Counted from the first letter of the stretch, positions 27,448 to 36,206 are shown. The stretch: DNA of 64,000 nt from Flavobacterium pectinovorum (GCF_900142715.1 NZ_FRBX01000001.1:620001-684000), one strand, 5' to 3'. Notes: generated by a model not told the origin, from the letters alone. Translations and numbers: made by a program.

Positions 27448-28149
27448 ATGTTGTATTCTGCTTTCATATTCGGACTAATTAGTAGTTTTCACTGTATAGG
27501 AATGTGTGGTCCAATTGCCATGATGTTGCCTGTAGATCATCAAAATGAAGTGAAGAAAACAACTCAAATTGTTACCTATCATATTGGCCGCTTAACAGCG
27601 TATGCAACAATTGGGTTAATCTTTGGATTACTAGGGAGAGGTTTCTTTCTGGCGGGGTTACAACAAAAAATGTCTATTTTTATTGGAATATTGATGATAA
27701 TCGTTGTTTTGATTCCGGAAAAAATATTTTCAGAATACAATTTTTCAAAACCCGTTTATAAGCTCATTTCAAAAATCAAATCTAATTTAGGAAGTCATTT
27801 TAAAAACAAAAGTTATAAATCGCTTTTTATAATCGGGCTTTTAAATGGCTTTTTGCCATGCGGAATGGTCTATGTAGCTTTATTTGGAGCAATAGCAATG
27901 CAAAGTGCGGGTTATGGAGTTTTGTACATGCTTTTATTCGGATTAGGTACCATTCCTTTAATGACGGCGGTAGTATATTTACATTCTTTATTAAAAATGT
28001 CTTTTAGAAATAAAATACAAAAAGCAATTCCTTATGTTGCTGTGATTATTGGTATTTTATTTATTCTTAGAGGTCTGGGACTTGGAATTCCGTATTTATC
28101 TCCATCAAATATGAGTTTATTTGTGCAGCAAGCTCCTAATTGTCACTAA
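27448..28149 (+). CDS. SafE/UreH-like transmembrane protein (CcoH-associated)
   Basis: A 233-residue membrane protein with six predicted helices and the motif SSFHCIGMCGPIAMMLPV near residues 11-28, the repeated signature of the sulfite-exporter TauE/SafE or UreH/DsbD_2 family. NGFLPCGMVYVALFGA near 134 repeats a similar Cys-containing turn. In Bacteroidota it commonly follows fixH and is thought to help copper handling for the oxidase; the transported substrate is not known. It is 11 bases after fixH and two bases before the convergent hemN stop. Confidence 0.8.
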   Translation: MLYSAFIFGLISSFHCIGMCGPIAMMLPVDHQNEVKKTTQIVTYHIGRLTAYATIGLIFGLLGRGFFLAGLQQKMSIFIGILMIIVVLIPEKIFSEYNFSKPVYKLISKIKSNLGSHFKNKSYKSLFIIGLLNGFLPCGMVYVALFGAIAMQSAGYGVLYMLLFGLGTIPLMTAVVYLHSLLKMSFRNKIQKAIPYVAVIIGILFILRGLGLGIPYLSPSNMSLFVQQAPNCH

Positions 28150-28151
28150 AT

Positions 28152-29516
28152 CTAAACCGTCATAGAAAACAAGCTGGTTTCTGGAGATTTTCTTTTTAAA
28201 TGTAAATCAAAAGCCATACAAATATTGCGTACAAAAGGCCTTCCGGCTTCTGTAATTTTAATTTTATTTTCTTCAATCACAATTAAATTGTCGTTTTCTA
28301 TTTCTTTTAAATCTGAGATTACATTTCCAAGATCTTTAAAATAAAGATCTTCATTGCTCCATGAAGTTTCAAATTCGCATGTTAGATTTAGAATATGTTT
28401 TCGAATAATCAAATCCTCATTATCAAGAATGTGCCCTTTTACAACAGGCAGTTTATCCCATTCCAATAATTGATAATAATCTTCCAGGTTTTTAGTGTTT
28501 TGTGCAAAACTGTACCAGCTATCGCTAATCGATGAAACACCCAAACCAATCATCAATTGTGTTTTTGAGGCACTATATCCCATGAAATTTCTATGAAGCT
28601 TTTTGTTTTGAGATGCTTTATACAAACTATCTGATTGTAATGCAAAGTGATCCATTCCAATTTCGTGATAACCATTTTTAGAAAGTACTTGTTTTCCTAT
28701 TTCGTATAGTTTTCTTTTTTCGGCATCTTTTGGAAGGTTCTCTTCATCAAATCCACGCTGACCATTTCCTTTTATCCATGGCACGTGTGCATAGCTATAA
28801 AAAGCTAATCTGTCTGGTCTTAATGAATTTGTTTTTTCAACCGTATCCACAACATCTTCAATTGTTTGAAATGGCAGTCCGAATATAATATCATGACCTA
28901 TAGAAGTGTATCCAATTTCTTTTGCCCAAAAAGTTACTTTTGCAACATTGTGAAAAGGCTGAATACGATGAATTGCTTTCTGTACTTTTTCAGCATAATC
29001 CTGAACGCCAAAACTTACTCGGCGAAAGCCTAAATCATATAATTTTTTAAGCTGTTCGTAAGTTGTATTATTTGGATGCCCTTCAAAACTAAATTCGTAA
29101 TTCTTTGCCTTATTGGCAAAACAAAAAATGCCATTTATAAGATGTTCTAAATTATTTGTTGAGAAAAATGTTGGTGTTCCTCCGCCTAAATGTATCTCTT
29201 TTATTAAGGGTTTTTCCGGAAGTAATCTGCAATAAAGGCTCCATTCTTTTAGCAGCGCTTTTATATAAGTTTCTTCGACTGAATGATTTTTTGTGATACG
29301 TTTGTTGCATCCGCAAAAAGTACACATGCTTTCGCAAAAAGGCAAGTGAATGTACAAGCTAATTCCGTTTTCAGAATTGCTTTCTGAAAAAGCTTTCTGA
29401 AACGATTCTATCCATTTTTCCTGGCTAAAACCAGCTTCGTTCCAATACGGAACAGTTGGATAGCTCGTATATCTTGGACCAGGGACATTGTATTTTTGGA
29501 TCAGTGAAATCTTCAT
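28152..29516 (-). CDS. hemN: Oxygen-independent coproporphyrinogen III oxidase
   Basis: A radical-SAM enzyme that makes protoporphyrinogen IX for heme when oxygen is low. The start at 29516 gives 454 residues beginning MKISLIQKYNVPGPRYTSYP, the HemN N-terminus; the open frame extends to 29540. The Fe-S cysteines are in LPFCESMCTFCGCNKR (CX3CX2CxC, near 58-73), followed by HLGGGTPTFF. FIFGLPFQTIEDV near 226 and the C-terminal HemN domain also fit. A Crp/Fnr-type site and -7 box sit upstream, linking heme supply to the cbb3 genes it converges with. Confidence 0.95.
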   Translation of the reverse strand: MKISLIQKYNVPGPRYTSYPTVPYWNEAGFSQEKWIESFQKAFSESNSENGISLYIHLPFCESMCTFCGCNKRITKNHSVEETYIKALLKEWSLYCRLLPEKPLIKEIHLGGGTPTFFSTNNLEHLINGIFCFANKAKNYEFSFEGHPNNTTYEQLKKLYDLGFRRVSFGVQDYAEKVQKAIHRIQPFHNVAKVTFWAKEIGYTSIGHDIIFGLPFQTIEDVVDTVEKTNSLRPDRLAFYSYAHVPWIKGNGQRGFDEENLPKDAEKRKLYEIGKQVLSKNGYHEIGMDHFALQSDSLYKASQNKKLHRNFMGYSASKTQLMIGLGVSSISDSWYSFAQNTKNLEDYYQLLEWDKLPVVKGHILDNEDLIIRKHILNLTCEFETSWSNEDLYFKDLGNVISDLKEIENDNLIVIEENKIKITEAGRPFVRNICMAFDLHLKRKSPETSLFSMTV

Positions 29517-29537
29517 AAGAGTACATTTTTGGACTAT

Positions 29538-29581
29538 CAAAATTAATTAACAGGCTTAAAATATAAAATGATAAATGTCAT
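29538..29581 (-). promoter_or_regulatory. Crp/Fnr-type site and -7 box upstream of hemN
   Basis: On the minus strand the palindrome at 29568-29581 (plus strand ATGATAAATGTCAT) is followed by TAATTTTG at 29538-29545. The centre-to-end distance is 36.5 bases, exactly as at ccoS. The predicted site centre is near -42. Confidence 0.7.
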
Positions 29582-29594
29582 ATTTATCGTAAAA

Positions 29595-29626
29595 AAAAAG
29601 AGACTCAAAATGAGCCTCTTTTTACT
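29595..29626 (-). terminator. Terminator of the 29644-30114 gene
   Basis: On the minus strand GAGGCTCA, a three-base loop and TGAGTCTC (one mismatch) are followed by at least eight T. It starts about 20 bases after that gene's stop. Confidence 0.7.
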
Positions 29627-29643
29627 GAATTAAATAACTAACA

Positions 29644-30114
29644 CTAAATAGAATCCTGAATGATTTTAAGCCATTTTTTTGCAAACTGATGATCTTGATA
29701 AGCACTTATTTGCTTAATTCTGTCGTCGTCAAAATCGTAGAATGGAATCGTGATTTTTTTTGATGTTTCTTTTTCCTGAAACTCGAAATCAATTTTTAAG
29801 ATTGTATCTGAATTTCCGTCAGTAGTTGGAATTAATTTGCAGGATGAAACCGTTTTTAAATCTACAAACGTTGATTCTTGTTTATTGGGATTGAAATTCA
29901 TTAAAATAAATTTTCTGTTTTTTTGATCAATCGTCAGCGTTTTATTGCTTTGAGATTCTGTTAAATCAAAATCTTCCGGATTTACCGGATTGAATTTCTT
30001 TTTGATATTTAAGATCTTTGATTTGTTTGCAGCACTTGTTCGTGCAGAAAAATATACCGGAATGGCTACTATGATCGCAATCACAATACCAATTACAGTT
30101 ACACTTGTATCCAT
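29644..30114 (-). CDS. Hypothetical membrane-anchored protein
   Basis: A 156-residue protein with one N-terminal hydrophobic helix (VTVIGIVIAIIVAIPVYFSA, residues 5-24) and a soluble domain of beta character (TLTIDQKNRKFILMNFNP near 60-77, ILKIDFEFQEKE near 103-114). I do not recognise the family. It lies between hemN and a small secreted protein gene, in the same direction, with its own terminator. Confidence 0.7.
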   Translation of the reverse strand: MDTSVTVIGIVIAIIVAIPVYFSARTSAANKSKILNIKKKFNPVNPEDFDLTESQSNKTLTIDQKNRKFILMNFNPNKQESTFVDLKTVSSCKLIPTTDGNSDTILKIDFEFQEKETSKKITIPFYDFDDDRIKQISAYQDHQFAKKWLKIIQDSI

Positions 30115-30228
30115 TATGTTTTTAAATTTGAATTAAATTACATGAAATAACAAACTGTTTTCGTTGTTGAAAACGGCCTGATTAATTTTGGAAGAAGATA
30201 TTCTTCCCGATAAGTTTCATTAATTTAA

Positions 30229-30576
30229 TTACCAGAAATAATGGAAGGGATAGAGCAATAAAGATATTTTCTTACTCTGATTTGAGAATTGATTGGCAAA
30301 ATTTGTTGTTGATTTTACAACCTGATGACCGGGAATTGTCATCAATAAAGTTTCAAACCATTTAATTAAAACTGATTGGCTTGTTTTTATATTAGCCGCA
30401 AAATGATAACTGGCTTGTGGTTGTATAAATTCTGATGTGTCAACATTTTCTACTGAAAAGGCAGGATTCGTTTTTTTATTTTCAATTTTTGGTACACCAG
30501 CTTCATTTGCCTGAAAAGCAAATAAAGTGATGATCAAAAGTGATACAAAAATAATTGTTTTACGAATCCAATTCAT
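30229..30576 (-). CDS. Hypothetical secreted or membrane protein
   Basis: A 115-residue protein with a likely signal peptide (KTIIFVSLLIITLFAFQA near 6-23) followed by a short Lys/Asn-rich, Ser-containing domain with a hydrophobic stretch. No family is recognised. Base composition matches the neighbours. The reading frame could be non-essential, but its signal sequence supports a real gene. Confidence 0.5.
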   Translation of the reverse strand: MNWIRKTIIFVSLLIITLFAFQANEAGVPKIENKKTNPAFSVENVDTSEFIQPQASYHFAANIKTSQSVLIKWFETLLMTIPGHQVVKSTTNFANQFSNQSKKISLLLYPFHYFW

Positions 30577-30688
30577 GGTGGCGAAATTAGTTCATAAAAT
30601 ACAATAAACGAAACTTTAAAATGCTAATTAATGTTAAAAGAAGACATATCTATCCCCAACAAATGTAAAAAGTCGAGGATAAATCGTG

Positions 30689-31111
30689 TTATTGCTGCAT
30701 TTTGAAATAATAATCGGCTGAATGTTTTCCGCCTCCATAAATCAAAAAGAAAATACAAAGTAATAATACAGCTATTGCCAAAATTAAGCTTTGAGAATGC
30801 ATGTGTCCCATAAAATTAACAAGGACAGCTCCAAATAAAATTGGTAACTGAGCAGCTATTGCCCAACGGGTTAGCAATCCAAAAACAATCATAATCCCGC
30901 CGATCATGTGAGCTGGTGCGATGTAATGCAAAAGAAACATTCCGCCGCCAAAACGATCAATAGGAGAAATCAAATCATGTAAATACTGGACATTCGTTAC
31001 AAATGAAACTCCTTTCATAAATAAAAAAACACCCAATACAATACGTACTAAATCTACTGGTAAATAAGTGTGCGAATTGGCCCATTTATTTAAACTTTTT
31101 ACATTTTCCAT
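30689..31111 (-). CDS. DoxX-family membrane protein
   Basis: A 140-residue protein with four hydrophobic segments and VDLVRIVLGVFLFMKGVSFV near residues 19-38, then GIMIVFGLLTRWAIAAQLPI near 72-91, the standard DoxX arrangement. DoxX proteins are small membrane proteins of uncertain redox or sulfur-related role. It stands 121 bases downstream of the acyl-CoA carboxylase gene and has its own ATG. Confidence 0.85.
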   Translation of the reverse strand: MENVKSLNKWANSHTYLPVDLVRIVLGVFLFMKGVSFVTNVQYLHDLISPIDRFGGGMFLLHYIAPAHMIGGIMIVFGLLTRWAIAAQLPILFGAVLVNFMGHMHSQSLILAIAVLLLCIFFLIYGGGKHSADYYFKMQQ

Positions 31112-31233
31112 GATACTACGCTGATTAAAAATTACACACTAAGTTACTAATTTTTAATGAGATAGTTATTTTTTAGAGACTTAAAAATAAATTATGTATT
31201 ATTTTTTTACGCATTTGAAAAAAAACTAAAAAG

Positions 31234-32862
31234 TTATACCTGAATAACGCCTAAATTAAATGGTTTTTGAATAGGAGCATGGTTGGCAGCTTCGATTCCC
31301 ATAGAAATCCAGGTACGTGTATCTAGAGGATCAATAATAGCATCTGTCCATAATCTTGAAGCAGCATAGTAAGGTGAAGTTTGCTCATCGTAGCGTGCTT
31401 TTATTTTATTGAATAATTCAGCTTCTTTGGTTTCGTCTACGATTTCTCCTTTTGCTTTAAGCGAAGAAGCTTCAATTTGTGCTAATACTTTTGCAGCCTG
31501 AGTTCCGCCCATAACGGCAAGTTCTGCACTTGGCCAGGCAAAAATTAATCTCGGATCATAAGCTTTTCCGCACATGGCATAATTTCCTGCTCCGTATGAA
31601 TTACCTACGATTACAGTAAATTTTGGAACTACTGAATTACTAACTGCATTTACCATTTTGGCGCCATCTTTAATGATTCCGCCATGCTCAGATTTTGAAC
31701 CCACCATAAAACCGGTAACATCTTGTAAAAATACCAACGGAATTTTCTTTTGATTACAATTGGCAATAAAACGTGTCGCTTTATCGGCACTGTCAGAATA
31801 AATTACGCCACCAAACTGCATTTCTCCTTTCTTGGTTTTTACAACTTTTCTTTGATTTGCAACAATTCCAACAGCCCAGCCGTCGATTCTGGCATAACCT
31901 GTTATAATAGTTTGGCCATAACCGTCTTTGTAAGCTTCAAACTCAGAATTATCAACCAAACGATTAATAATTTCCATCATATCATATTGCTCGTTTCGTG
32001 CTTTTGGCAGAATTCCGTAAATATCTTTTGGTTCAAGAGCTGGTTTTTCAGCTTTGATTCGGCTGTAACCGGCTTTATCAAAATCACCAATTTTATCTAC
32101 AATATTTTTTATTTTATCAAGAGCGTCTTTATCGTCTTTTGCTTTGTAATCTGTCACGCCGGAGATTTCGCAATGTGTTGTTGCTCCGCCAAGCGTTTCA
32201 TTATCAATAGTTTCTCCAATGGCCGCTTTTACGAGATAACTTCCAGCAAGGAAAATACTTCCGGTTTTATCTACAATTAAAGCTTCGTCGCTCATAATAG
32301 GCAAATAAGCTCCTCCGGCAACGCAGCTTCCCATTACGGCAGCAATTTGCGTAATTCCCATGCTGCTCATTTGGGCATTGTTTCTAAAGATTCTGCCAAA
32401 GTGTTCTTTATCAGGAAAAATTTCATCCTGAAGCGGTAAATAAACCCCGGCACTATCCACTAAATATATAATTGGCAATCTGTTTTCCATGGCAATTTCC
32501 TGCGCACGAAGATTCTTTTTTCCTGTAATAGGAAACCAGGCTCCCGCTTTTACAGTAGCATCATTGGCCACTACAATGCATTGTTTTCCACGAATATATC
32601 CTATTTTAATCACAACTCCGCCTGAAGGGCAGCCGCCATGTTCAGCATACATTCCGTCTCCAACAAATCCTCCAATTTCAATACTTTTTGAATTTTCATC
32701 AAGCAAATAGGCGATACGTTCACGCGCTGTCATTTTGCCTTCGGCATGTAGTTTTTCAATACGTTTTTCTCCTCCGCCCAATTTTATTTTGGTGAATCTT
32801 TGCTTTAATTCAGAAAGTAATAGTTTATTGTGATCTTCGTTTTTATTGAAGTTTAAATCCAT
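31234..32862 (-). CDS. Acyl-CoA carboxylase beta (carboxyltransferase) subunit
   Basis: A 542-residue carboxyltransferase of the propionyl-/methylcrotonyl-CoA carboxylase family, transferring carboxyl from carboxybiotin to an acyl-CoA. The N-terminal half includes GGGEKRIEKLHAEGKMTARE near 30-49, VDSAGVYLPLQDEIFPDKEH near 134-153 and GVTDYKAKDDKDALDKI near 230. The second half has VVKTKKGEMQFGGVIYSD near 339-356, PLVFLQDVTGFMVGSKSEHG near 374-393 and AGNYAMCGKAYDPR near 426. No biotin-carboxylase or biotin-carrier gene lies nearby, so the partner subunit is encoded elsewhere; the substrate is not deducible. Confidence 0.92.
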   Translation of the reverse strand: MDLNFNKNEDHNKLLLSELKQRFTKIKLGGGEKRIEKLHAEGKMTARERIAYLLDENSKSIEIGGFVGDGMYAEHGGCPSGGVVIKIGYIRGKQCIVVANDATVKAGAWFPITGKKNLRAQEIAMENRLPIIYLVDSAGVYLPLQDEIFPDKEHFGRIFRNNAQMSSMGITQIAAVMGSCVAGGAYLPIMSDEALIVDKTGSIFLAGSYLVKAAIGETIDNETLGGATTHCEISGVTDYKAKDDKDALDKIKNIVDKIGDFDKAGYSRIKAEKPALEPKDIYGILPKARNEQYDMMEIINRLVDNSEFEAYKDGYGQTIITGYARIDGWAVGIVANQRKVVKTKKGEMQFGGVIYSDSADKATRFIANCNQKKIPLVFLQDVTGFMVGSKSEHGGIIKDGAKMVNAVSNSVVPKFTVIVGNSYGAGNYAMCGKAYDPRLIFAWPSAELAVMGGTQAAKVLAQIEASSLKAKGEIVDETKEAELFNKIKARYDEQTSPYYAASRLWTDAIIDPLDTRTWISMGIEAANHAPIQKPFNLGVIQV

Positions 32863-33018
32863 AAGAAATTGAGGTTTTTACAAAATAGTGTTGGCTAATT
32901 TACAAAATCAATTGAAACCCACATAATAAATTATATTCTTTACGCAGAATAAAATCAGATTTATTGCTATTTGAATTTTTAAACTAAATTCACTTTTTTT
33001 AACTTAATTTGCTGTTTC

Positions 33019-33032
33019 ATACTAATTGGTAT
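33019..33032 (+). promoter_or_regulatory. TetR operator candidate upstream of the TetR gene
   Basis: ATACTAATTGGTAT is an imperfect palindrome six bases before the TetR start. It differs by one base from the core ATACTAATTAGTAT at 33645-33658, indicating autoregulation. Confidence 0.6.
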
Positions 33033-33037
33033 TTTTT

Positions 33038-33628
33038 ATGTCTAAAGCTGCAAACACCCGACTTACAATTCTTCAAAAAGCATTTGAACTGATTTATTCA
33101 AAAGGTTATCAAACCACGAGTATCGATGATATTATTGCGACAACTCAGGTTACAAAAGGTGCTTTTTATTACCATTTTAAAACAAAGGACGAAATGGGTG
33201 TTGCTATTATTGAGGAAATTTTAAGACCTACAATGCTGGAAAGTTTTATAAAACCAGTAGAAAATTCAGCAAATCCAATTGAAGATTTTTATAACATGAT
33301 TTCGTATTTACTTCTCGATGATCCTTTTTTGCAGGTAAAATATGGCTGCCCGGTTGGGAATTTAACGCAGGAAATGACACCGTGGAATAACCAGTTTAGT
33401 AAAGCTTTGACTGAATTGGTCGATCAATGGAAAATTACTATTGAAAAAGCTGTTGCAAATGCTCAAAAATCAGGATTAATAAGGAAAGATGTAAATGGCG
33501 AACAAGTTGCTTATTTTATAATGTCCGGTTATTGGGGAATACGAAATTTTGGTAAATTACAAGATAATAATTCCTGCTATATAGTTTATTTAAAAGAGTT
33601 TAGGAATTATTTGAATAGTTTGAAATAA
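33038..33628 (+). CDS. TetR/AcrR-family transcription regulator
   Basis: A 196-residue repressor. The N-terminal HTH is TTSIDDIIATTQVTKGAFYY near residues 27-46 with the usual TKGAFYYHF signature; the C-terminal ligand domain is helical and variable. An upstream TTG at 33026 is possible but the ATG at 33038 gives the normal start. An operator-like palindrome lies in front of this gene and a stronger one follows it, before three small genes, suggesting control of both itself and that operon. The ligand is unknown. Confidence 0.9.
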   Translation: MSKAANTRLTILQKAFELIYSKGYQTTSIDDIIATTQVTKGAFYYHFKTKDEMGVAIIEEILRPTMLESFIKPVENSANPIEDFYNMISYLLLDDPFLQVKYGCPVGNLTQEMTPWNNQFSKALTELVDQWKITIEKAVANAQKSGLIRKDVNGEQVAYFIMSGYWGIRNFGKLQDNNSCYIVYLKEFRNYLNSLK

Positions 33629-33635
33629 AATCAAT

Positions 33636-33675
33636 TTCAAAAACATACTAATTAGTATGTTTTTGAATATATTTG
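33636..33675 (+). promoter_or_regulatory. 32-bp perfect palindrome (TetR operator) and -7 box
   Basis: Positions 33636-33667 form a perfect 32-bp palindrome with core ATACTAATTAGTAT, overlapping the -33/spacer region of the -7 box TATATTTG at 33668-33675. Binding there should block the downstream operon. It might also serve as a transcription stop for the TetR gene. Confidence 0.7.
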
Positions 33676-33696
33676 CATTGTCTAAATCAAAAAACA

Positions 33697-34155
33697 ATGT
33701 ATCAAACTCTTTTAATTTGCCATTCTTTTCTTAGATGGCTCGTATTAATAAGCTTATTGTATTCTATTTTCAGGGCTTATAAAGGTTACACTTCGCAATT
33801 ATTATTTACCAAAACTGATAATGCTGTTCGACACTGGACGGCAACAATTGCGCATATTCAATTAATTTTTGGGATTTTAATTTATGTACAAAGTCCGATC
33901 GTGAAATATTTTTGGAAGAATTTTTCAGAAGGAATTCAAAATTCTGAAACTGCATTTTTTGGAATACTTCATATTTTCCTGATGTTAACCGGAATTGTTT
34001 TAATTACAATTGGTTCGGCTTTAGCCAAAAGAAAAAAAGCAGACAATGATAAGTTTAAAACTATGTTATTGTGGTTTTCAGTTGCCTTATTGATCATTTT
34101 TATTGCCATTCCCTGGCCATTTTCTCCATTTTCAAACCGACCTTATTTTAGATAA
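33697..34155 (+). CDS. Small four-helix membrane protein, cytochrome b-like
   Basis: A 152-residue protein starting MYQTLLICHSFLRWLVLISL, with four hydrophobic segments and conserved histidines (CHSF near 8-9, RHWTATIAHIQLIF near 48-61, ILHIFL near 89). This arrangement resembles small DUF/cytochrome-b-type membrane proteins in Flavobacteriaceae, but I cannot assign a heme with confidence. It is the first gene of an operon under the TetR palindrome and is two bases from the next gene. The TTG at 33673 is not used, since the -7 box at 33668-33675 covers it. Confidence 0.65.
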   Translation: MYQTLLICHSFLRWLVLISLLYSIFRAYKGYTSQLLFTKTDNAVRHWTATIAHIQLIFGILIYVQSPIVKYFWKNFSEGIQNSETAFFGILHIFLMLTGIVLITIGSALAKRKKADNDKFKTMLLWFSVALLIIFIAIPWPFSPFSNRPYFR

Positions 34156-34157
34156 TT

Positions 34158-34478
34158 ATGAAACATTTACTTCAGACAAACATTGGAAGATTACGCATTA
34201 TTGGATTTTTAGAAGGAACATCCTTATTGATATTATTATTTATTGCTGTTCCTTTAAAGTATGTTTTTGCAGAACCATTTCTAACCAGAATTATGGGGAC
34301 AATTCATGGCGCTTTATTTTTGCTTTTTATTTTTAATACAATAAGCGTAGGAGTAGAGCAGAACTGGAAATTTAAAGATACAACATGGAAAGTCCTTTTA
34401 GCTTGTATAATTCCGTTTGGAACTTTTTATATTGATGCTAAAATTCTAAGTAAAATTGAAATAATGTCTCAACAGTAA
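34158..34478 (+). CDS. DUF3817-family membrane protein
   Basis: A 106-residue protein with three hydrophobic helices. NIGRLRIIGFLEGTSLLILL near 8-27, VFAEPFLTRIMGTIHGALFL near 37-56 and CIIPFGTFYIDAKIL near 87-101 form the pattern I recognise as DUF3817 (YdzA-like). Function is unknown. It lies two bases after the four-helix gene and 14 bases before the 68-residue gene, so all three are likely one message. Confidence 0.82.
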   Translation: MKHLLQTNIGRLRIIGFLEGTSLLILLFIAVPLKYVFAEPFLTRIMGTIHGALFLLFIFNTISVGVEQNWKFKDTTWKVLLACIIPFGTFYIDAKILSKIEIMSQQ

Positions 34479-34492
34479 AATCAATTTAAATT

Positions 34493-34699
34493 ATGGTTTT
34501 AGTATTTAAAACAAATGTCAATTCTTCTTCGAAAGTAAAAAGAATTGCTCCAAAATTGAATACCCTATTTCCGAATTCAAAATGGAATTTTGATCTTGAG
34601 GATTGTGATCGAATTTTACGATTTGAATCGGAGAATGATATTATGAAAGAGATTATTTTTTTGATGAAAATTTTAGGTTTTGAATGTGAAGCCTTGTAA
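34493..34699 (+). CDS. Small ferredoxin-like-fold protein
   Basis: A 68-residue protein with beta-alpha-beta character: VLVFKTNVNSSSKVKRIAPK, NSKWNFDLEDCDRILRFESE and EIIFLMKILGFECEAL. The size and pattern resemble HMA-type ferredoxin-fold proteins but lack the CxxC motif. It ends the TetR-controlled operon before a bidirectional terminator. Function is unknown. Confidence 0.6.
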   Translation: MVLVFKTNVNSSSKVKRIAPKLNTLFPNSKWNFDLEDCDRILRFESENDIMKEIIFLMKILGFECEAL

Positions 34700-34725
34700 A
34701 TAAATCTTTCACTTACTGTATAGAG

Positions 34726-34758
34726 CAAAAAAAACAGAAGTCACCTTCTGTTTTTTTA
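34726..34758. terminator. Bidirectional terminator between the TetR operon and lpxD
   Basis: ACAGAAG (34734-34740) pairs with CTTCTGT (34745-34751) around a four-base loop, with an A run on the left and a T run on the right. It can stop transcripts from both directions. Confidence 0.75.
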
Positions 34759-34774
34759 TATAATTGTTTTTGGA

Positions 34775-35773
34775 TTATTTTTTAGAATCACAAACCATTC
34801 TTTTTAAAATAGCCCATTGTTTCAAAGCATCACGAGCTTCTACTGCAGGATATCCTAACATGGTTTTTCCGGCAGGAACATCTCCGGTAACACCAGAACC
34901 AGCACCAACAATAGCGCCGTCACCAATTGTAGTATGGTCTTTTATAGATGCACTTCCGCCGATTATAACTCCGTTTCCTAAAGTTACTGACCCGGCCAAA
35001 CCACTATTTCCGGCCATGATACAAAATTTACCTAATTTACTGTTATGTCCAATTTGAACTAAGTTATCAATTTTACAACCATCACCAAGAACAGTTGAAC
35101 TAAATTTGCCACGATCGACACAAGTATTTGCACCAATTTCAACTCCGTTTCCGATAATTACGTTTCCAATTTGTGGAATTTTTACCAAGCCTTTTTCACT
35201 GCAAGGACGGAAACCAAAACCATCTGCACCAATTGTCGCATTTGGATGGATAATGCAATCGCTGCCAATATGACAACGCTCACGAACTACAGTTCCGGAC
35301 CAGATAATTGTATTTTTACCAATAGTACATTCATCAAGAATTGTTACGTTTGGATAGATGGTCGCATTAGCACCAATTTCTACTTTTGGGCCAATATAAC
35401 AACCCGCACCAATTCTTGCTCCTTCACCAATAATAGCTGTTTCATCAACTGTTGCAGTTTTGTGAATATTAGTATGGAATATTGGAGTAGGCGGAGCAAA
35501 AAGGGCTAAGATTTGAGACATAGCCAAATCAGCATTTTTTACCTTAATAAAAGCACGATTGTCTCCCGGCTCTATCGAAATGTCTTCGTTTACAACTGCA
35601 ATTGAGGCTTTTGAACCTTCCCAGTATTTTTCATATTTTTTATTTCCTATAAATGAAATTTCTGAAGTTGTAGCTTTTTCTAACTGCTCTGTTGCTGTAA
35701 CGCATTGTGAAGTTGTGCCATAAATTACACCATTAATTACTTCATTAATTTCTTGAATTGAATAGGATTTCAT
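34775..35773 (-). CDS. lpxD: UDP-3-O-acylglucosamine N-acyltransferase
   Basis: This enzyme transfers the second hydroxyacyl chain from acyl-ACP to UDP-3-O-acyl-glucosamine in lipid A synthesis. The 332-residue protein has an N-terminal uridine-binding domain and a long left-handed beta-helix with hexapeptide repeats from about residue 103 (GARIGAGCYIGPKVEIG) to 300. NLVQIGHNSKLGKFCIMAGNSG near 230-250 contains the catalytic histidine, a family signature. A duplicated or fused LpxC-FabZ arrangement is not present here. Its location at the edge of the TetR operon is unrelated. Confidence 0.95.
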   Translation of the reverse strand: MKSYSIQEINEVINGVIYGTTSQCVTATEQLEKATTSEISFIGNKKYEKYWEGSKASIAVVNEDISIEPGDNRAFIKVKNADLAMSQILALFAPPTPIFHTNIHKTATVDETAIIGEGARIGAGCYIGPKVEIGANATIYPNVTILDECTIGKNTIIWSGTVVRERCHIGSDCIIHPNATIGADGFGFRPCSEKGLVKIPQIGNVIIGNGVEIGANTCVDRGKFSSTVLGDGCKIDNLVQIGHNSKLGKFCIMAGNSGLAGSVTLGNGVIIGGSASIKDHTTIGDGAIVGAGSGVTGDVPAGKTMLGYPAVEARDALKQWAILKRMVCDSKK

Positions 35774-36206
35774 CGAATGAATTTAATAGATTGTGGGGTT
35801 ATTTTTTGCCAAATAAAATCAATTAGATTCGAATTACCTAATCTTATTTTGAAGTTTTTTAAATTCTTTTTTAAATAATAGTTTAAATATTACAAAATTA
35901 ACATAAAAGCTATTAAAATATTGATATGTTTTTAATTTATTGAACTTTGTTTAAATTTAAATTAATGCTCAAAACATCTTTTTTAAATAAAATTATCTGT
36001 CATAATTAGTGCTGAAATGTTTTCTATTTGGTTGTTTTTCAATTTGATATAAACCAATAAGAGAATACACACTCTTGCAGTTTTTTATAAAATAAACGAG
36101 TATTCAGTTGTGTGAATTTTTTATTTTTTTTCAATTGCGAAAATTCATTTTTAATGTTTTTTGAAATTTATCGACAAAAACGGTAGTTGAAGTTTTAGTT
36201 AAAAAA
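35774..36206. other. AT-rich intergenic region upstream of lpxD
   Basis: A gap of over 400 bases of mostly A and T with no credible coding frame. It should hold the lpxD promoter, but no exact TAnnTTTG box is seen on the minus strand near the start. I found nothing else I can name. Confidence 0.4.

Noticed and set aside
31750..32280. 176-residue frame opposite the acyl-CoA carboxylase gene
   Set aside because: It is antisense to a strongly supported gene, with Asn/Phe/Ile-rich composition typical of antisense frames in AT-rich genomes.
34775..35509. Frames of about 100 residues antisense to lpxD
   Set aside because: They follow the hexapeptide periodicity of lpxD in the other strand and are not independent genes.
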